Part shown: positions 9,385-19,479 of the stretch, one piece after another | How the letters are laid out: each line of letters opens with the position of its first letter | How positions within the stretch are numbered: the first letter of the stretch is position 1 | Source of the DNA: Lysobacter sp. | GTDB lineage: Bacteria > Pseudomonadota > Gammaproteobacteria > Xanthomonadales > Xanthomonadaceae | Assembly (NCBI GenBank): GCA_011526085.1 | Contig: WYBC01000040.1 | Coordinates: forward strand, 62,001 to 126,000 | DNA length: 64,000 nt | Direction of reading: 5' to 3' | Notes under the pieces: model-generated | Database searches by the model: none | What the model saw: only the letters and a program-made list of their open reading frames with translations | What the model was told of the DNA's origin: nothing | Made by a program: the position numbers and the translations under genes

Positions 9385-9510
9385 GCCGCGCCGCGCCCGA
9401 CGGGCCGACGCCTGCTAACCTAGGCGGTCTTGGGTTGTTCGCTCGATTCCGCGCCGGCACGCTGCCGGTCCGCGGCATTGGCGCCGCGCCCGTCTTCCGT
9501 CGTCGAAGCC

Positions 9511-12183
9511 ATGACCATCACTGCGAAAACCACCGCGAAAACCACTGCCGAAATCCGCAGCGATTTCCTCGAATTCTTCCGCTCGAAGGGCCACACCGTG
9601 GTGCCGTCGAGCCCCCTGGTACCGGGCAACGACCCGACCCTGCTGTTCACCAACGCCGGCATGGTCCAGTTCAAGGACGTGTTCCTCGGCGCCGAGAAGC
9701 GCAGCTACACCCGCGCCGTCTCCAGCCAGCGCTGCGTGCGCGCCGGCGGCAAGCACAACGATCTGGACCAGGTCGGTTACACCGCGCGCCACCACACCTT
9801 CTTCGAAATGCTGGGCAATTTCAGCTTCGGCGACTACTTCAAGCGCGACGCGATCGCCTATGCGTGGGAACTGCTGACCGGCGTGTGGGGCCTGCCGAAA
9901 GAAAAGCTGCTGGTCACGATCTACCACACCGACGACGAAGCCTTCGGCATCTGGCACGAGGAGATCGGCCTGCCCGCGGACCGCATCATCCGCATCGGCG
10001 ACAACAAGGGCGCGCCGTACGCCTCCGACAATTTCTGGCAGATGGCCGACACCGGCCCCTGCGGCCCGTGCACAGAGATCTTCTACGACCACGGCGAACA
10101 CATCGCCGGTGGTCCGCCGGGCTCGCCGGACGAGGACGGCGACCGCTACATCGAGATCTGGAACAACGTGTTCATGCAGTTCGACCGCCAGCCCGACGGC
10201 AGCCTGCTGCCGCTGCCGGCGCCCTGCGTCGACACCGGCATGGGCCTGGAACGCATCGCGGCGGTGCTGCAGCACGTGCACAGCAACTACGAGATCGACC
10301 TGTTCCAGCATCTGATCAGGGCTGCGGCCACGATCACGGATACCGCCGATCTCGAACACAAATCGTTGCGCGTCATCGCCGACCACACCCGCGCCTGCAG
10401 CTTCCTGATCGTCGATGGCGTGCTGCCGTCGAACGAAGGTCGTGGCTATGTGCTGCGCCGGATCGTGCGCCGCGCCATCCGTCATCTCTGGAAGCTCGGC
10501 GCGCTGAGCGCCGAAGGCAATTTCTGGCGCATGGTACAGCCGCTGATCGATGTGATGGGCGGCGCGTATCCGGAGCTGATCGAGAAGCGCGAGCTGATCG
10601 AACGCGCGCTGAAGGCCGAGGAAGCTGCGTTTTCGCAAACGCTCGATGCCGGCATGGTTCGCCTTGATGGCTATCTTGCGCAGAACAACGGCCGGATCGA
10701 TGGCGAACAGCTGTTCCAGTTGCACGACACCTATGGCTGTCCGCCGGATCTGATCGCCGACATCCTGCGCGAGAAGGGGATGGACCTGCCGCCGGGGGCG
10801 ATGGCCGACTACGAACGATGGATGGAAGAACAGCGCGAGCGCGCGCGTGCGGCCGGCAAGTTCGGTGGCGGCGTGGCGTTGCCGGCGGAGCTCATCGCCC
10901 AGCTGCAGCCGACCGGATTCCTGGGTTACGACCGTCTCGAGGACGGCGGCCTGGAAGTCGTCGCGATTCTCCGCGACGGCAAGCCCGTCGATGCCATCGC
11001 GGCCGGCGACGAGGCCATCGTCCTGCTCGACCGCACTCCGTTCTACGCCGAATCGGGCGGCCAGGTCGGCGACACCGGCCAGCTGGCTGAAAAAGGCGCG
11101 CTGTTCGAGGTCGTCGACACCCAGAAGCTGGCCGGCCAGTTCTTCGGCCACGTCGGCAGGCTCACCGCCGGATCGCTGGCGCGGGGCGATCGCGTGCTTG
11201 GCCAGGTCCATCACGACCGCCGCGGCGCCACCGTGCTCAACCACAGCGCCACCCACCTCCTGCACGCGGCCCTGCGCGGCGTGCTCGGCACCCACGTGAC
11301 CCAGAAGGGCTCGCTGGTGGCGCCGGATCGCCTGCGTTTCGATTTCGCGCACTTCCAGGCCGTGACCGCGGACGAACTGGCCGAGATCGAGCGCCGCGTC
11401 AACGCCGAAATCCGCGCCAACAGCCCGGCCGAGGTCCACCAGATGGGCATGCAGGAAGCGCTGGATTTCGGCGCGATGGCGCTGTTCGGCGAGAAATACG
11501 GCGAGCGCGTGCGCGTGCTGCGCATGGGCGAGACCTCCACCGAACTCTGCGGCGGCACCCATGTCGGCCGCACCGGCGACATCGGCCTGTTCAAGATCGT
11601 GTCCGAAGGCGGCATCCAGGCCGGCGTGCGCCGGATCGAAGCGGTGACCGGGCAGGGCGCGCTGGACCACATCGCCACCGAAGAACGGCGTCTGGCCGAA
11701 GCCGCGGCTCTGCTCGGCGGGAACCCGGCCGACCTTGCCGACAAACTCCGCACACTGCTCGATCGCCAGAAGAAGCTGGAGCGGGAGCTGGAAGGTCTGA
11801 AGGCCAAGGCCGCGGGCGCGGCGGCGGTCGATCTGGCGGCTTCCGCGGCCGATGTCGGCGGTATCCGCGTGCTGGCGGCGCGGGTCGAAGGCATGGACGC
11901 CAAGGCCCTGCGGGATACCGTTGATCGGCTCAAGGCCGAACTCCGTGACGCGGTCGTACTGCTGGCGGGGGCCGCGGATGGTAAAGTGGCCCTTATTGCG
12001 GGCGTGAGCGGCGCAGCCCTGGGGCCGATCAAGGCCGGGGAACTGATGGCGCACGTGGCCGGACAGATCGGTGGCAAGGGCGGTGGCCGGACCGATATGG
12101 CCCAGGGGGGTGGCGAAGATGGCCCCCGGCTGCGCATCGCTCTGGACGGCATTCAGGATTGGGTCAAAGACAGGATGGGGTAA
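9511..12183 (+). CDS. alaS: Alanine-tRNA ligase
   Basis: An 890-residue class II aminoacyl-tRNA synthetase that charges tRNA-Ala and edits mischarged Ser/Gly. The N-terminal catalytic core starts with the conserved [19 protein letters not shown] and includes the [19 protein letters not shown] block. The editing domain has the zinc-binding [12 protein letters not shown] (HxxxH) and [11 protein letters not shown] motifs, followed by the C-terminal coiled coil/C-Ala domain with [15 protein letters not shown] 9511 was chosen over an in-frame ATG at 9430, since homologues begin close to this point. A short Thr/Lys repeat ([11 protein letters not shown]) precedes the core. Confidence 0.97.
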   Translation: MTITAKTTAKTTAEIRSDFLEFFRSKGHTVVPSSPLVPGNDPTLLFTNAGMVQFKDVFLGAEKRSYTRAVSSQRCVRAGGKHNDLDQVGYTARHHTFFEMLGNFSFGDYFKRDAIAYAWELLTGVWGLPKEKLLVTIYHTDDEAFGIWHEEIGLPADRIIRIGDNKGAPYASDNFWQMADTGPCGPCTEIFYDHGEHIAGGPPGSPDEDGDRYIEIWNNVFMQFDRQPDGSLLPLPAPCVDTGMGLERIAAVLQHVHSNYEIDLFQHLIRAAATITDTADLEHKSLRVIADHTRACSFLIVDGVLPSNEGRGYVLRRIVRRAIRHLWKLGALSAEGNFWRMVQPLIDVMGGAYPELIEKRELIERALKAEEAAFSQTLDAGMVRLDGYLAQNNGRIDGEQLFQLHDTYGCPPDLIADILREKGMDLPPGAMADYERWMEEQRERARAAGKFGGGVALPAELIAQLQPTGFLGYDRLEDGGLEVVAILRDGKPVDAIAAGDEAIVLLDRTPFYAESGGQVGDTGQLAEKGALFEVVDTQKLAGQFFGHVGRLTAGSLARGDRVLGQVHHDRRGATVLNHSATHLLHAALRGVLGTHVTQKGSLVAPDRLRFDFAHFQAVTADELAEIERRVNAEIRANSPAEVHQMGMQEALDFGAMALFGEKYGERVRVLRMGETSTELCGGTHVGRTGDIGLFKIVSEGGIQAGVRRIEAVTGQGALDHIATEERRLAEAAALLGGNPADLADKLRTLLDRQKKLERELEGLKAKAAGAAAVDLAASAADVGGIRVLAARVEGMDAKALRDTVDRLKAELRDAVVLLAGAADGKVALIAGVSGAALGPIKAGELMAHVAGQIGGKGGGRTDMAQGGGEDGPRLRIALDGIQDWVKDRMG

Positions 12184-12354
12184 CCGGCGGGTACGCGATC
12201 TGAAGGCATGACTTCAGACGCTTCCCGACAGCGTGCCACTCCGGTTATCCTTATTCATTGCGTTCGCGACATACGATCCATCCCCGCAAGAAATACGAGT
12301 CGCGGAACAACGACATGGTGCCGACGAGGGGAAGTCGGCCAACGGAGACATGCA

Positions 12355-12558
12355 ATGCTTATTCTGACTCGCCGGGTTGGCGAAACTCTGATGATTGGTG
12401 ACACCGTCACCGTCACCGTGCTCGGAGTGAAAGGCAACCAGGTGCGTATCGGCATCACGGCCCCGAAAGACGTGGCCGTGCACCGCGAAGAGATTTACCA
12501 ACGCATCCAGCGTGGCGAAGGCCACAGCCCGAATTCGGGTTTGCCGCAGGGCGACTGA
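12355..12558 (+). CDS. csrA: Carbon storage regulator CsrA
   Basis: A 67-residue RNA-binding protein that blocks or stabilises mRNAs by binding GGA motifs in their leaders. The N-terminus [16 protein letters not shown] and the [13 protein letters not shown] segment carry the conserved RNA-binding residues (Arg near 7, Arg near 44). The start is ATG 12355, after the purine-rich AACGGAGA. Placement after alaS is the usual arrangement in gamma-proteobacteria, separated here by about 170 bases that probably hold its own promoter. It controls motility, biofilm and virulence traits in relatives. Confidence 0.98.
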   Translation: MLILTRRVGETLMIGDTVTVTVLGVKGNQVRIGITAPKDVAVHREEIYQRIQRGEGHSPNSGLPQGD

Positions 12559-12595
12559 CCGCGTTATCCTTTCAAGCGCGCATCGTCGCGCCGAC

Positions 12596-12688
12596 GGAGA
12601 GTTGCCCGAGAGGCCGAAGGGGCTCCCCTGCTAAGGGAGTATGGGGTCAAAAGCTCCATCGAGGGTTCGAATCCCTCACTCTCCGCCA
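12596..12688 (+). tRNA. tRNA-Ser (GCT)
   Basis: A 93-base class II tRNA with an encoded CCA end. The acceptor stem GGAGAGT pairs with ACTCTCC, the anticodon stem CTCCC/GGGAG encloses the loop CTGCTAA (anticodon GCT), and there is a long variable arm and a GGTTCGAATCC T-arm. It reads AGC/AGU serine codons. It follows csrA directly. Confidence 0.98.
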
Positions 12689-12872
12689 TTTGTTGTACCG
12701 ACGAAGTTTGAATGCGTGATTCCCGGTCCGCCGCAGTGCGGCGACCGTTCCGGTCTCGCGCATCACTCCCCGTCATGTGTTGTATCCGAAGCGGCATCGT
12801 CGATCTTTCGAATCAACGGTCTGCGATCTCTTGTATCGCATCCGGCAAATGAATCGAATCGATCAATGAGGA

Positions 12873-12901
12873 TTGACCAATCGATTCCGGATTGGCACAA
12901 T
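12873..12901 (+). promoter_or_regulatory. Promoter of tRNA-Arg(ACG)
   Basis: TTGACC (12873-12878), a 17-base spacer and CACAAT (12896-12901) lie 16 bases before the tRNA in a relatively AT-rich stretch. The spacing is ideal, the -35 matches 5 of 6 consensus bases and the -10 is weaker. Confidence 0.55.
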
Positions 12902-12917
12902 TTCGCCTCTTCACCAC

Positions 12918-12994
12918 GCGCCCGTAGCTCAGTTGGATAGAGCACCAGGCTACGAACTTGGGGGTCGGAGGTTCGAATCCTTCCGGGCGCGCCA
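12918..12994 (+). tRNA. tRNA-Arg (ACG)
   Basis: A 77-base tRNA with encoded CCA. The acceptor GCGCCCG pairs with CGGGCGC, and the anticodon stem CCAGG/CTTGG holds the loop CTACGAA (anticodon ACG, read as ICG after deamination). It decodes CGU/CGC/CGA. Confidence 0.98.
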
Positions 12995-13007
12995 TCTTCA
13001 AGCGAAA

Positions 13008-13039
13008 AGCCGACGAGAAATCGTCGGCTTTTTGTTTTT
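13008..13039 (+). terminator. Rho-independent terminator after tRNA-Arg(ACG)
   Basis: A perfect 9-bp stem AGCCGACGA/TCGTCGGCT with a GAAA loop is followed by TTTTTGTTTTT, 13 bases after the tRNA. Confidence 0.9.
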
Positions 13040-13083
13040 GCGCCTGAAAACAGGCCAAGCCCGCGAATCGGCGCGTGGCGGTG

Positions 13084-13311
13084 TCAGCCGTCGTCGCCCG
13101 CTTTCCGCTCCGCGTCCATGCGCTCGCGCAGCGAGCGTGGCCGCATGTCGGTCCAGATCTCCTCGATGTGCGCGAGGCAGGCCGCCTTGTCGCCGCGGAA
13201 GCCCTCGGCCTGCCAGCCCAGCGGCAATTCGCGCTCCGTCGGCCAGATCGAATACTGCTCTTCGTGGTTGACCACGACCGCATAGATCGTGGTGTCTTCG
13301 CCGTTCGTCAT
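13084..13311 (-). CDS. MbtH-like protein (NRPS accessory factor)
   Basis: A 75-residue protein with the MbtH signature: [27 protein letters not shown] and [17 protein letters not shown], including the conserved Trp residues. MbtH proteins bind adenylation domains of non-ribosomal peptide synthetases and are needed for their activity or solubility. No NRPS, thioesterase or siderophore gene is found anywhere in this window, so it would have to serve a synthetase encoded elsewhere. Its neighbour is an ABC exporter 55 bases away on the same strand; the exporter is MsbA-like and not an obvious peptide exporter. Confidence 0.92.
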   Translation of the reverse strand: MTNGEDTTIYAVVVNHEEQYSIWPTERELPLGWQAEGFRGDKAACLAHIEEIWTDMRPRSLRERMDAERKAGDDG

Positions 13312-13366
13312 CGTGCGCTCCCTGGCCGCGTGTTGCGTGTCGAGGGGATCATACGCCCGGCGACTG

Positions 13367-15133
13367 TCAGTCGAGGAACTGCAGCCGCGCCAGCTCGGCG
13401 TACAGCCCGTCCTGAGCGAGCAGCGCTTCGTGCGTGCCTTCGGCCACGATCCGGCCCTTGTCCATCACCACGATGCGATCTGCCTTGAGCACGGTGGCGA
13501 GACGATGCGCGATGACCAGGGTGGTCCGTCCGCGCATCAGGTTTTCCAGCGCGTGCTGGACCGCGCGTTCGCTCTGCGCGTCGAGCGCGGAGGTGGCTTC
13601 GTCCAGCAGCAGCAACGGCGCGTCCTTCAGCAGCGCGCGCGCGATCGCGATCCGCTGCTGCTGGCCGCCGGAAAGCCGCACGCCGCGCTCGCCGAGTTCT
13701 TCGTCGTATCCTTTCGGCAGCGCGCTCAGGAATTCGTGGGCCTCGGCCGATCGCGCCGCCGCCTCGACCTCGGTATCGCTGGCCTCCAGACGGCCGTAAC
13801 GGATGTTCTCGCGCGCGCTGGCGGCGAACAGCGTCGGCTGCTGCGGCACCAGCGCGATGCGCTCGCGCAGCGCGGTCGGATCGCAGTCGCGCACGTCGAC
13901 CCCGTCGATGGCGATCCGGCCCTGCTGCGGGTCGTGGAAACGCAGCAGCAGCGACAGCACGGTGCTCTTGCCGGCGCCGGAAGGGCCGACCAGCGCGACG
14001 GTCTCGCCCGGCCGGATGTGGAGGTTGAAATCCTCCAGCGCGGGCGCATCGGGGCGCATCGGGTAGTGGAAATCCACGTGCTCCAGCGAGATTTCGCCGC
14101 GCAGCGGTTCCGGCAGCGACTTTGGCTGTGCGGGCGCGACGATGCCGGGGGATTCCCGCAGCAGTTCGCCGATCCGGCTCATGCCGCCGGCCGCGCGCTG
14201 CACTTCGTTCCAGACTTCGGCCAGCGCCGCCACCGAGCCGCCGGCGAACACCGCATAGAGCACGAACTGGATCAGCGTGCCCGCGGTCATCCGCCCGGAC
14301 AGCACATCGTGCGCGCCGGACCACAGCACCCAGGTGATCGCGCCGAAGAACAGCACGATCATCGCGGCGGTCATGATCGCCTGCCAGCCGATCCGCGTGC
14401 GCGCGGTGCGCACCGCGATCTCGACCGCGGCGTCGAAGCGACCGCGTTCGTAGTTTTCGCGCGCGTGCGCCTGCACCGTGCGCACCGCGCCCAGGGTTTC
14501 GGAAGCCAGCGCATTGGCGTCGGCGACGCGATCCTGGCTGTTGCGCGAGATCTTCTGCAGCCTGCGCGCGGCGATCACCATCGGCAGCACCGCCATCGGG
14601 ATGCCCACCAGCGCCCAGGCCGCCAGACGCGGGCTGGTGACGAACAGCATGATCAGCGCGCCGATCACGGTGATCGAACTGCGCAGCGCCACCGACATCG
14701 CGCTGCCGACCACGCCGCGGATGAGTTCGACGTCGGCGGTGAGCCGCGATACCAGCTCGCCGCTGCGGTTGCGCTCATGGAAGCCGCTGTCGAGGCCGAT
14801 CAGGTGCGCATAGAGTTTTCCGCGCAGGTCGGCGACGACCCGTTCGCCCAGCAGCGAGATGAAGAAGAAACGCGCCGCCGTGCCCAGCGCCAGCACCAGG
14901 GCCACCGAGAACATCAGCAGGAAGGCGCGATCGATGTCGCTGCCGCTGCTGCGCTTGAAGCCCTCGTCGATCATGGTCTTGATCGCGAGCGGCATGCTCA
15001 GCGAGGCGGCCGACGATACGACCAGCGCCAGCAGCCACGACACGAACAGCGTGGAATGCCGACGCACGAACGGCCACAGCGCGCGCAGGCTGCCGAGGGG
15101 GGCTTTGGAGGGCTTCGGATCGGGGGTGCTCAT
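13367..15133 (-). CDS. ABC exporter, fused membrane and ATPase domains (MsbA-like)
   Basis: A 588-residue half-transporter: a six-helix membrane domain (about residues 20-310), then an ATPase with Walker [12 protein letters not shown]-loop [12 protein letters not shown], signature [16 protein letters not shown], Walker [13 protein letters not shown] and switch [11 protein letters not shown]. It resembles lipid-A/multidrug exporters of the ABCB type. A second, more typical MsbA is encoded in the lipid A cluster at 51793, so this copy is probably a different lipid or drug exporter. The start is ATG 15133; only a weak ribosome-binding site is visible. Confidence 0.93.
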   Translation of the reverse strand: MSTPDPKPSKAPLGSLRALWPFVRRHSTLFVSWLLALVVSSAASLSMPLAIKTMIDEGFKRSSGSDIDRAFLLMFSVALVLALGTAARFFFISLLGERVVADLRGKLYAHLIGLDSGFHERNRSGELVSRLTADVELIRGVVGSAMSVALRSSITVIGALIMLFVTSPRLAAWALVGIPMAVLPMVIAARRLQKISRNSQDRVADANALASETLGAVRTVQAHARENYERGRFDAAVEIAVRTARTRIGWQAIMTAAMIVLFFGAITWVLWSGAHDVLSGRMTAGTLIQFVLYAVFAGGSVAALAEVWNEVQRAAGGMSRIGELLRESPGIVAPAQPKSLPEPLRGEISLEHVDFHYPMRPDAPALEDFNLHIRPGETVALVGPSGAGKSTVLSLLLRFHDPQQGRIAIDGVDVRDCDPTALRERIALVPQQPTLFAASARENIRYGRLEASDTEVEAAARSAEAHEFLSALPKGYDEELGERGVRLSGGQQQRIAIARALLKDAPLLLLDEATSALDAQSERAVQHALENLMRGRTTLVIAHRLATVLKADRIVVMDKGRIVAEGTHEALLAQDGLYAELARLQFLD

Positions 15134-15201
15134 GCTGCGACCGGTGAGGAGAGGGTGTGCCCGGGACGATGTCGCCCATGGCGCGCCCGGGAAGGTCGCG
15201 T

Positions 15202-15801
15202 TCAGCCGGGCGTGGTGAACCGCACCCGATCACGGGTGGCGTCGCGCAGGCGGGTTTTCAAGTCGTCGGCCCGATCCGCGGGCAGGCGCACCCGCAGGAT
15301 CGCGCCTTGGGCGTCGAAGCGTTCCTCGGTTTTCGCGGCGCCGCCGGCGTTCAATGCCGCATGCACCGCGCCGAGATCGGGAAACGCGCAGGCGACCTCG
15401 AATTCCGCGAACGCGATCAGCGGCCGCTTGTCCGCCCGGCGCAGGCATTCGGCCGCGGCGCCGCCATAGGCGCGCACCAGGCCGCCAGCGCCGAGCTTGA
15501 TGCCGCCGAACCAGCGCGTGACCACCACCAGCACCCGGTCGCAGCCCTGGCCGTCGATGGCGGCGAGGATCGGGCGCCCGGCGGTGCCTGCGGGCTCGCC
15601 ATCGTCGCTGGAGCGGTACTGCGCGCCGACCCGCCAGGCCCAGCAGTTGTGGGTGGCCGCGGGATCGCTCAGCGGCGCGAGCGCGGCCTGGGCGGCTTCA
15701 GCGGAATCCACCGGCACCGCGTGGGCGAGGAAGCGGCTGTGTTTGACGTCGAGCAGATGCGAGGCCGGGGCGGCCAGCGTGCTCGCCACCGGCGCGCTCA
15801 C
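15202..15801 (-). CDS. YigZ / IMPACT (UPF0029) family protein
   Basis: A 199-residue protein with the family signature SSDDGEPAGTAGRPIL and RWFGGIKLGAGGLVRAYGG. Relatives (E. coli YigZ, eukaryotic IMPACT) bind ribosomes or regulate translation under stress; the bacterial function is unclear. The start is GTG at 15801, overlapping the stop of the upstream gene as GTGA, which implies coupling. The C-terminal part (residues about 130-199) is the ferredoxin-like domain usual for the family. Confidence 0.9.
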   Translation of the reverse strand: MSAPVASTLAAPASHLLDVKHSRFLAHAVPVDSAEAAQAALAPLSDPAATHNCWAWRVGAQYRSSDDGEPAGTAGRPILAAIDGQGCDRVLVVVTRWFGGIKLGAGGLVRAYGGAAAECLRRADKRPLIAFAEFEVACAFPDLGAVHAALNAGGAAKTEERFDAQGAILRVRLPADRADDLKTRLRDATRDRVRFTTPG

Positions 15802-16895
15802 GGCGCCGGCGGGGGCAGGGTCGCGGCCAGCTTGCGCAGGTCTTCGGGCAGTTCGACGTCCGGGTAGCGGCGACGGAAGGCCTGCAGGTTCTCCGCGGCC
15901 GCGGCGTTTTCGCCGCGCGTGAGCTGCGCGCGGATGCGTTGCAGCCAGGCCTGGCGGAATTCGGGCGAATCCGCCGACACCGGCGGCCGGTCGTCGTAGG
16001 CGTCCGAGACCTTGTCCACTTCGCCGGTGGTCGAGCGCAACTCGTTGCTGGCGCTGCGGGCGCGCTCGCGCGGAGATGCGGCGGGCGCGGGTGGCGGCGG
16101 TGGCGGGGGCATTTCGGCGGCGGCGGCCGCGCGATTCGGCCGCGCCTGTTCGCGGCGCTGGTCCAGCGGCGTACGCGTGTACTCGGCTGCGCCGACCGCC
16201 CGATCGCTGGCGATCTCGCTGCGCGGCACGGCGGTGCCGGACAGGTCGACGACGCCCTTGGATTCGCGGTTGACGCTGATTTCGGGCTCCGCGGCCTGTT
16301 GCGCGGCCGGGGCGGCAGGCGCGGGCGAAACGACCGGGCTTGCGGCATCGGCCATCGGCGCATCCGCGACGAACGCGTCCGCGCTGCCGCCGGGCGCCGG
16401 CTTTGCGGCGGTTTGCGCAGGTGCCTGGGCCGCCCGCCGGGCGAGCGCACCGGCGTCCGCTTCGCTGTCCAGCGGCGGCGGTGGCGGCGGCATCGCCGCG
16501 GGCGCCTGCTCGATCATCACCGCCTCGGTCGCCTCGTCGTGATAGACGGCGCTTGCGGCGGATGCGCTCTTTTCGGCCGAACTGCCTTCGCCATCGCCCT
16601 GCAGCTTCCAGCCGATGCCGGCGGCCAGCACCACCGAGGCGGCGAGGCCCATGCCCCATGGCCAGCGTGGGACGGTGCGGCGCGGGCGGATCGGGGTCAC
16701 TTTGGGATCGGACGGCGTGGCGGGCGGCACTTCGCTGCCCCCGGCAGGTTTCGCGTCTTCCTCGACCGCCGCGCGCGCCGCGGCCAGGATCATCGCGTCG
16801 AGCGCGGGCGCAGGTTCCCGCACCCCGCCCAGGCGCGCGATGCGCTCGGCGAGGTCGCGTTCTTCCGGCGACAGGGGTTCGATGCGGCGGTTCAT
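15798..16895 (-). CDS. Predicted membrane-bound partner (possible anti-sigma factor) of the ECF sigma factor
   Basis: A 365-residue protein. It has a charged N-terminal cytoplasmic region (SPEERDLAERIARLGGV), a single membrane helix around residues 80-100 (GMGLAASVVLAAGIGW) and a long periplasmic tail rich in Pro and Ala, with two runs of six or seven prolines. The C-terminal 70 residues (FRQAWLQRIRAQL, then NLQAFRRRYPDVELPEDLRKL) form a helical, TPR-like end. No HxxxCxxC zinc anti-sigma motif is present. The gene overlaps the sigma factor gene by ATGA and resembles sigma-linked membrane proteins by position and topology. Function is inferred from context only. Confidence 0.7.
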   Translation of the reverse strand: MNRRIEPLSPEERDLAERIARLGGVREPAPALDAMILAAARAAVEEDAKPAGGSEVPPATPSDPKVTPIRPRRTVPRWPWGMGLAASVVLAAGIGWKLQGDGEGSSAEKSASAASAVYHDEATEAVMIEQAPAAMPPPPPPLDSEADAGALARRAAQAPAQTAAKPAPGGSADAFVADAPMADAASPVVSPAPAAPAAQQAAEPEISVNRESKGVVDLSGTAVPRSEIASDRAVGAAEYTRTPLDQRREQARPNRAAAAAEMPPPPPPPAPAASPRERARSASNELRSTTGEVDKVSDAYDDRPPVSADSPEFRQAWLQRIRAQLTRGENAAAAENLQAFRRRYPDVELPEDLRKLAATLPPPAP

Positions 16896-17449
16896 GCGGT
16901 CAGCCTCTGGCGAAGTTTGTCCATCGCGTAGCGCAGTCGCGATTTCACGGTTTCCCGGCCGACGCCGGTGATTTCGCCGATTTCCTCCAGACTCAGGTCC
17001 TGTTCCAGTCGCAGCAGGATCACCTCCCGCTGCTCCGCCGGCAACTCGTCCAGCGCCAGATGCAGGCGACGCCGCTCTTCGAACGTCGACAACTGCCGTT
17101 CCGGGGTGTCGTCGTCGGGCATCCGTTCGGTGCGCTCGTCGGCATCGGCGGGCGCCGGCGGCCGGTGCTGCAGCGCCCGCCAGTGGTCGGCTAGGCGGTT
17201 GTGCGCGATCCGGTACAACCATGTGGAGAACGCTGCCTCCGGTTTCCAGCCCTGGCGCGCGGAAATCACCCGCTGCCAGACGTCCTGGAACAGTTCGTCG
17301 GCCAGCGCGCCGTTGCCGTGCAACTGGCGGACGAGGAAGCGATAGAGCTTGCTGCGATGACGCAGGTACAGACGCTCGAACGCGGCCGCATCGCCCGCCG
17401 CATAGGCGAGCATGAGGCTTTCGTCGCTGACTTCCGACACGTCGTTCAT
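16892..17449 (-). CDS. RNA polymerase sigma factor, ECF subfamily
   Basis: A 185-residue sigma-70-type factor with region 2 (AAFERLYLRHRSKLYRFL, then FQDVWQRVISAR and FSTWLYRIAHNRLADHWR) and region 4 (LDELPAEQREVILLRLEQD, LSLEEIGEITGVGRETVKSR). The start ATG 17449 gives the usual ECF length; a longer in-frame start adds basic sequence without homology. It lies downstream of the vWA gene and overlaps its membrane partner. It should redirect transcription in response to an envelope signal. The promoters it recognises cannot be read here. Confidence 0.95.
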   Translation of the reverse strand: MNDVSEVSDESLMLAYAAGDAAAFERLYLRHRSKLYRFLVRQLHGNGALADELFQDVWQRVISARQGWKPEAAFSTWLYRIAHNRLADHWRALQHRPPAPADADERTERMPDDDTPERQLSTFEERRRLHLALDELPAEQREVILLRLEQDLSLEEIGEITGVGRETVKSRLRYAMDKLRQRLTA

Positions 17450-17600
17450 GCGCGTCAGGTTAAGGGTTGGGGCGCGGTTCGTGAAGACGGTCGCGCTTCT
17501 TCCCTGACGGTGACGGCGTGGGGCGATGCGGGCGGCGGCGGTGCGCATGGCGGTGGCCGGGTCCGGCGGCGACGGCCCGGGGCCGCCGCCGCGTGCGGAC

Positions 17601-19394
17601 TCAGTCGGCGATCACTCCGACCTGCGGGATGTCGCCGCCGGTGATCCGGCGCGCATCGTCCACCAGTCCGATGAACTCGGCGCGCTGCTTCCACGGGTCG
17701 TTGCCGATCGTTTCGCGCGCGCTGCGGGCGATGTCTTCCCAGGTCCAGCCTTCGATGTTCCCGCCGCCGCGCAGCGCGTCGGCGTAGGCGGCGACGGTCG
17801 CGGCGAAACGCAGCGATGCGCTGGGCGCATGGCGGCGCGGTTCGTGCGGCTTCGCGATCGGCGTTTCGATCAGGCGGCTCGTTTCTTCGCCCGGGCGTTT
17901 GTAGCGCAGGCGCAGGTGCGCCAGTTCGCCGGACACCGGTCCGCCCTTCAGCTCGGGAGCCGCGTAGCGCAGCGCCGGCAGGCGCTCCGCGCCGGAACCG
18001 ACCAGCGTGATCTCGTACAGCGCCGTGACTTCATGGCCCGCGCCGATGTCGCCGGCGTCGACCCGGTCGTTGGCGAAATCCTCGCGCTTCAGCATGCGGT
18101 TCTCATAACCGATCAGGCGGTATTCCGCGACCTGGGCCGGGTTGAATTCGATCTGGATCTTCACGTCCTTCGCGATGGTGAGCAGGGTCGACTGCATTTC
18201 CTGCACCAGCACCTTGCGCGCCTCCTGGATCGTGTCGATGTAGGCGTGATTGCCGTCGCCCACGTCGGCCAGACGTTCGGCCATCGCGTCGTTGTAGTTG
18301 CCCTGGCCGAAGCCGAGCGTGGTCAGTGCGATGCCATGCCTGCGCTGATCGCCGACCAGCGTTTCCAGCGCTTTCTGGTCGGTGGTGCCGACGTTGAAAT
18401 CGCCGTCGGTGGCGAGGATCACGCGGTTCACGCCGTCCTTCACGAACGCCTGCTTCGCCATCGCGTAGGCCAACTGGATGCCGGCCCCGCCGTTCGTGCT
18501 GCCGCCGGCCTGCAGATTGTCCAGTGCGGCGAGGATTTTCGCCTTCTCGCTGCCGGGCGTGGGTTCCAGCACCAGTCCGGCGGATCCGGCGTAGACCACC
18601 ATCGTCACCCGGTCCTGCGGCCGCAGTTGTTCGACCAGTTGCGCGAACGACTGTTTCAGCAGCGGCAGTTTGTCTTCGCTGTGCATCGAACCGGAGGTGT
18701 CGATCAGGAACACCAGGTTGGCCGGCGGCAATTGCGCCTTGGGCACGTCGTAGCCCTTGATGCCGATCATCAGCAGTTGACGCTTGCCGTTCCACGGCGC
18801 CGGTGCGATTTCGGTGGTGACGCGGAACGGCGTCGCCAGCGACGACGGCCCCGGATGGCCGTAGTCGAAATAATTGATCATCTCTTCGGCGCGCACCGCA
18901 TCCGCGGGCGGGCGGGCGCCGCCGCGCAGCATGCGGCGCACGTTGCTGTAGCTGCCGGTGTCGACGTCGATCGAGAACGTGGACACCGGCGCCTCGCTCG
19001 CGCGACGTACCGGGTTGTCGTCGCGCTCCGCGTACTTCTCGGTGTTTTCGGCGTCGGGCATCGGCATCGGTTCGTGCGCGATCATCATCGCCGGCATGGG
19101 CGGAGGCGGAGGCGGCGCTGCCGCGGGCATCTGGTAGTTCGCGACCGCGCCGGCCGCCTTGCGTTCTTCCGCACGCGCCACGCGCGATCCGGTGACGACC
19201 ACCTTGTCGACTTCATCGCGGGCGGCGGCGTCCGCCGTCTGCCGGGCCGGCTTCGGTGCGACTTCGCGATCGGCCGGGGCTTCGGCGACGGTGTCGCTGC
19301 GATGGCAGCCCGCGAGCGCCAGCGCGCAGAGCACCGCGGCGGCGAGGGCATGGGTCGGAAGGCGGCGGGACAGCGGGCGGGCGGTGCGGTGCAT
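17601..19394 (-). CDS. von Willebrand factor A domain lipoprotein (YfbK-like)
   Basis: A 597-residue exported lipoprotein with lipobox LALAGC and Cys30. The N-terminal region is low in complexity and contains a run of prolines near residues 92-98. It is followed by a YfbK-type N-terminal domain (YSNVRRMLRGGARPPADAV), a vWA domain with the MIDAS motif LIDTSGSM near residue 232, and a C-terminal block (LKRED, then LAHLRLRYKRPGEE) like DUF3520. Such proteins are thought to bind metal-dependent protein partners at the membrane. It lies 151 bases upstream of the ECF sigma gene on the same strand, so it may be sensor or target of that system. An AGGAG-like site precedes ATG 19394. Confidence 0.9.
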   Translation of the reverse strand: MHRTARPLSRRLPTHALAAAVLCALALAGCHRSDTVAEAPADREVAPKPARQTADAAARDEVDKVVVTGSRVARAEERKAAGAVANYQMPAAAPPPPPPMPAMMIAHEPMPMPDAENTEKYAERDDNPVRRASEAPVSTFSIDVDTGSYSNVRRMLRGGARPPADAVRAEEMINYFDYGHPGPSSLATPFRVTTEIAPAPWNGKRQLLMIGIKGYDVPKAQLPPANLVFLIDTSGSMHSEDKLPLLKQSFAQLVEQLRPQDRVTMVVYAGSAGLVLEPTPGSEKAKILAALDNLQAGGSTNGGAGIQLAYAMAKQAFVKDGVNRVILATDGDFNVGTTDQKALETLVGDQRRHGIALTTLGFGQGNYNDAMAERLADVGDGNHAYIDTIQEARKVLVQEMQSTLLTIAKDVKIQIEFNPAQVAEYRLIGYENRMLKREDFANDRVDAGDIGAGHEVTALYEITLVGSGAERLPALRYAAPELKGGPVSGELAHLRLRYKRPGEETSRLIETPIAKPHEPRRHAPSASLRFAATVAAYADALRGGGNIEGWTWEDIARSARETIGNDPWKQRAEFIGLVDDARRITGGDIPQVGVIAD

Positions 19395-19479
19395 GGCGGG
19401 TCTCCGTGAGTGGGCAGACCGGCAAACGCACCAGGCGGGGGAGTGGGGTTGATGCTGGCGCGGACTGGCCCGGAGGGTT

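Noticed and set aside
12689-12917. Small RNA or gene between the two tRNAs
   Set aside because: There is no coding frame with support and no terminator in the gap; only the promoter of tRNA-Arg is recognisable.
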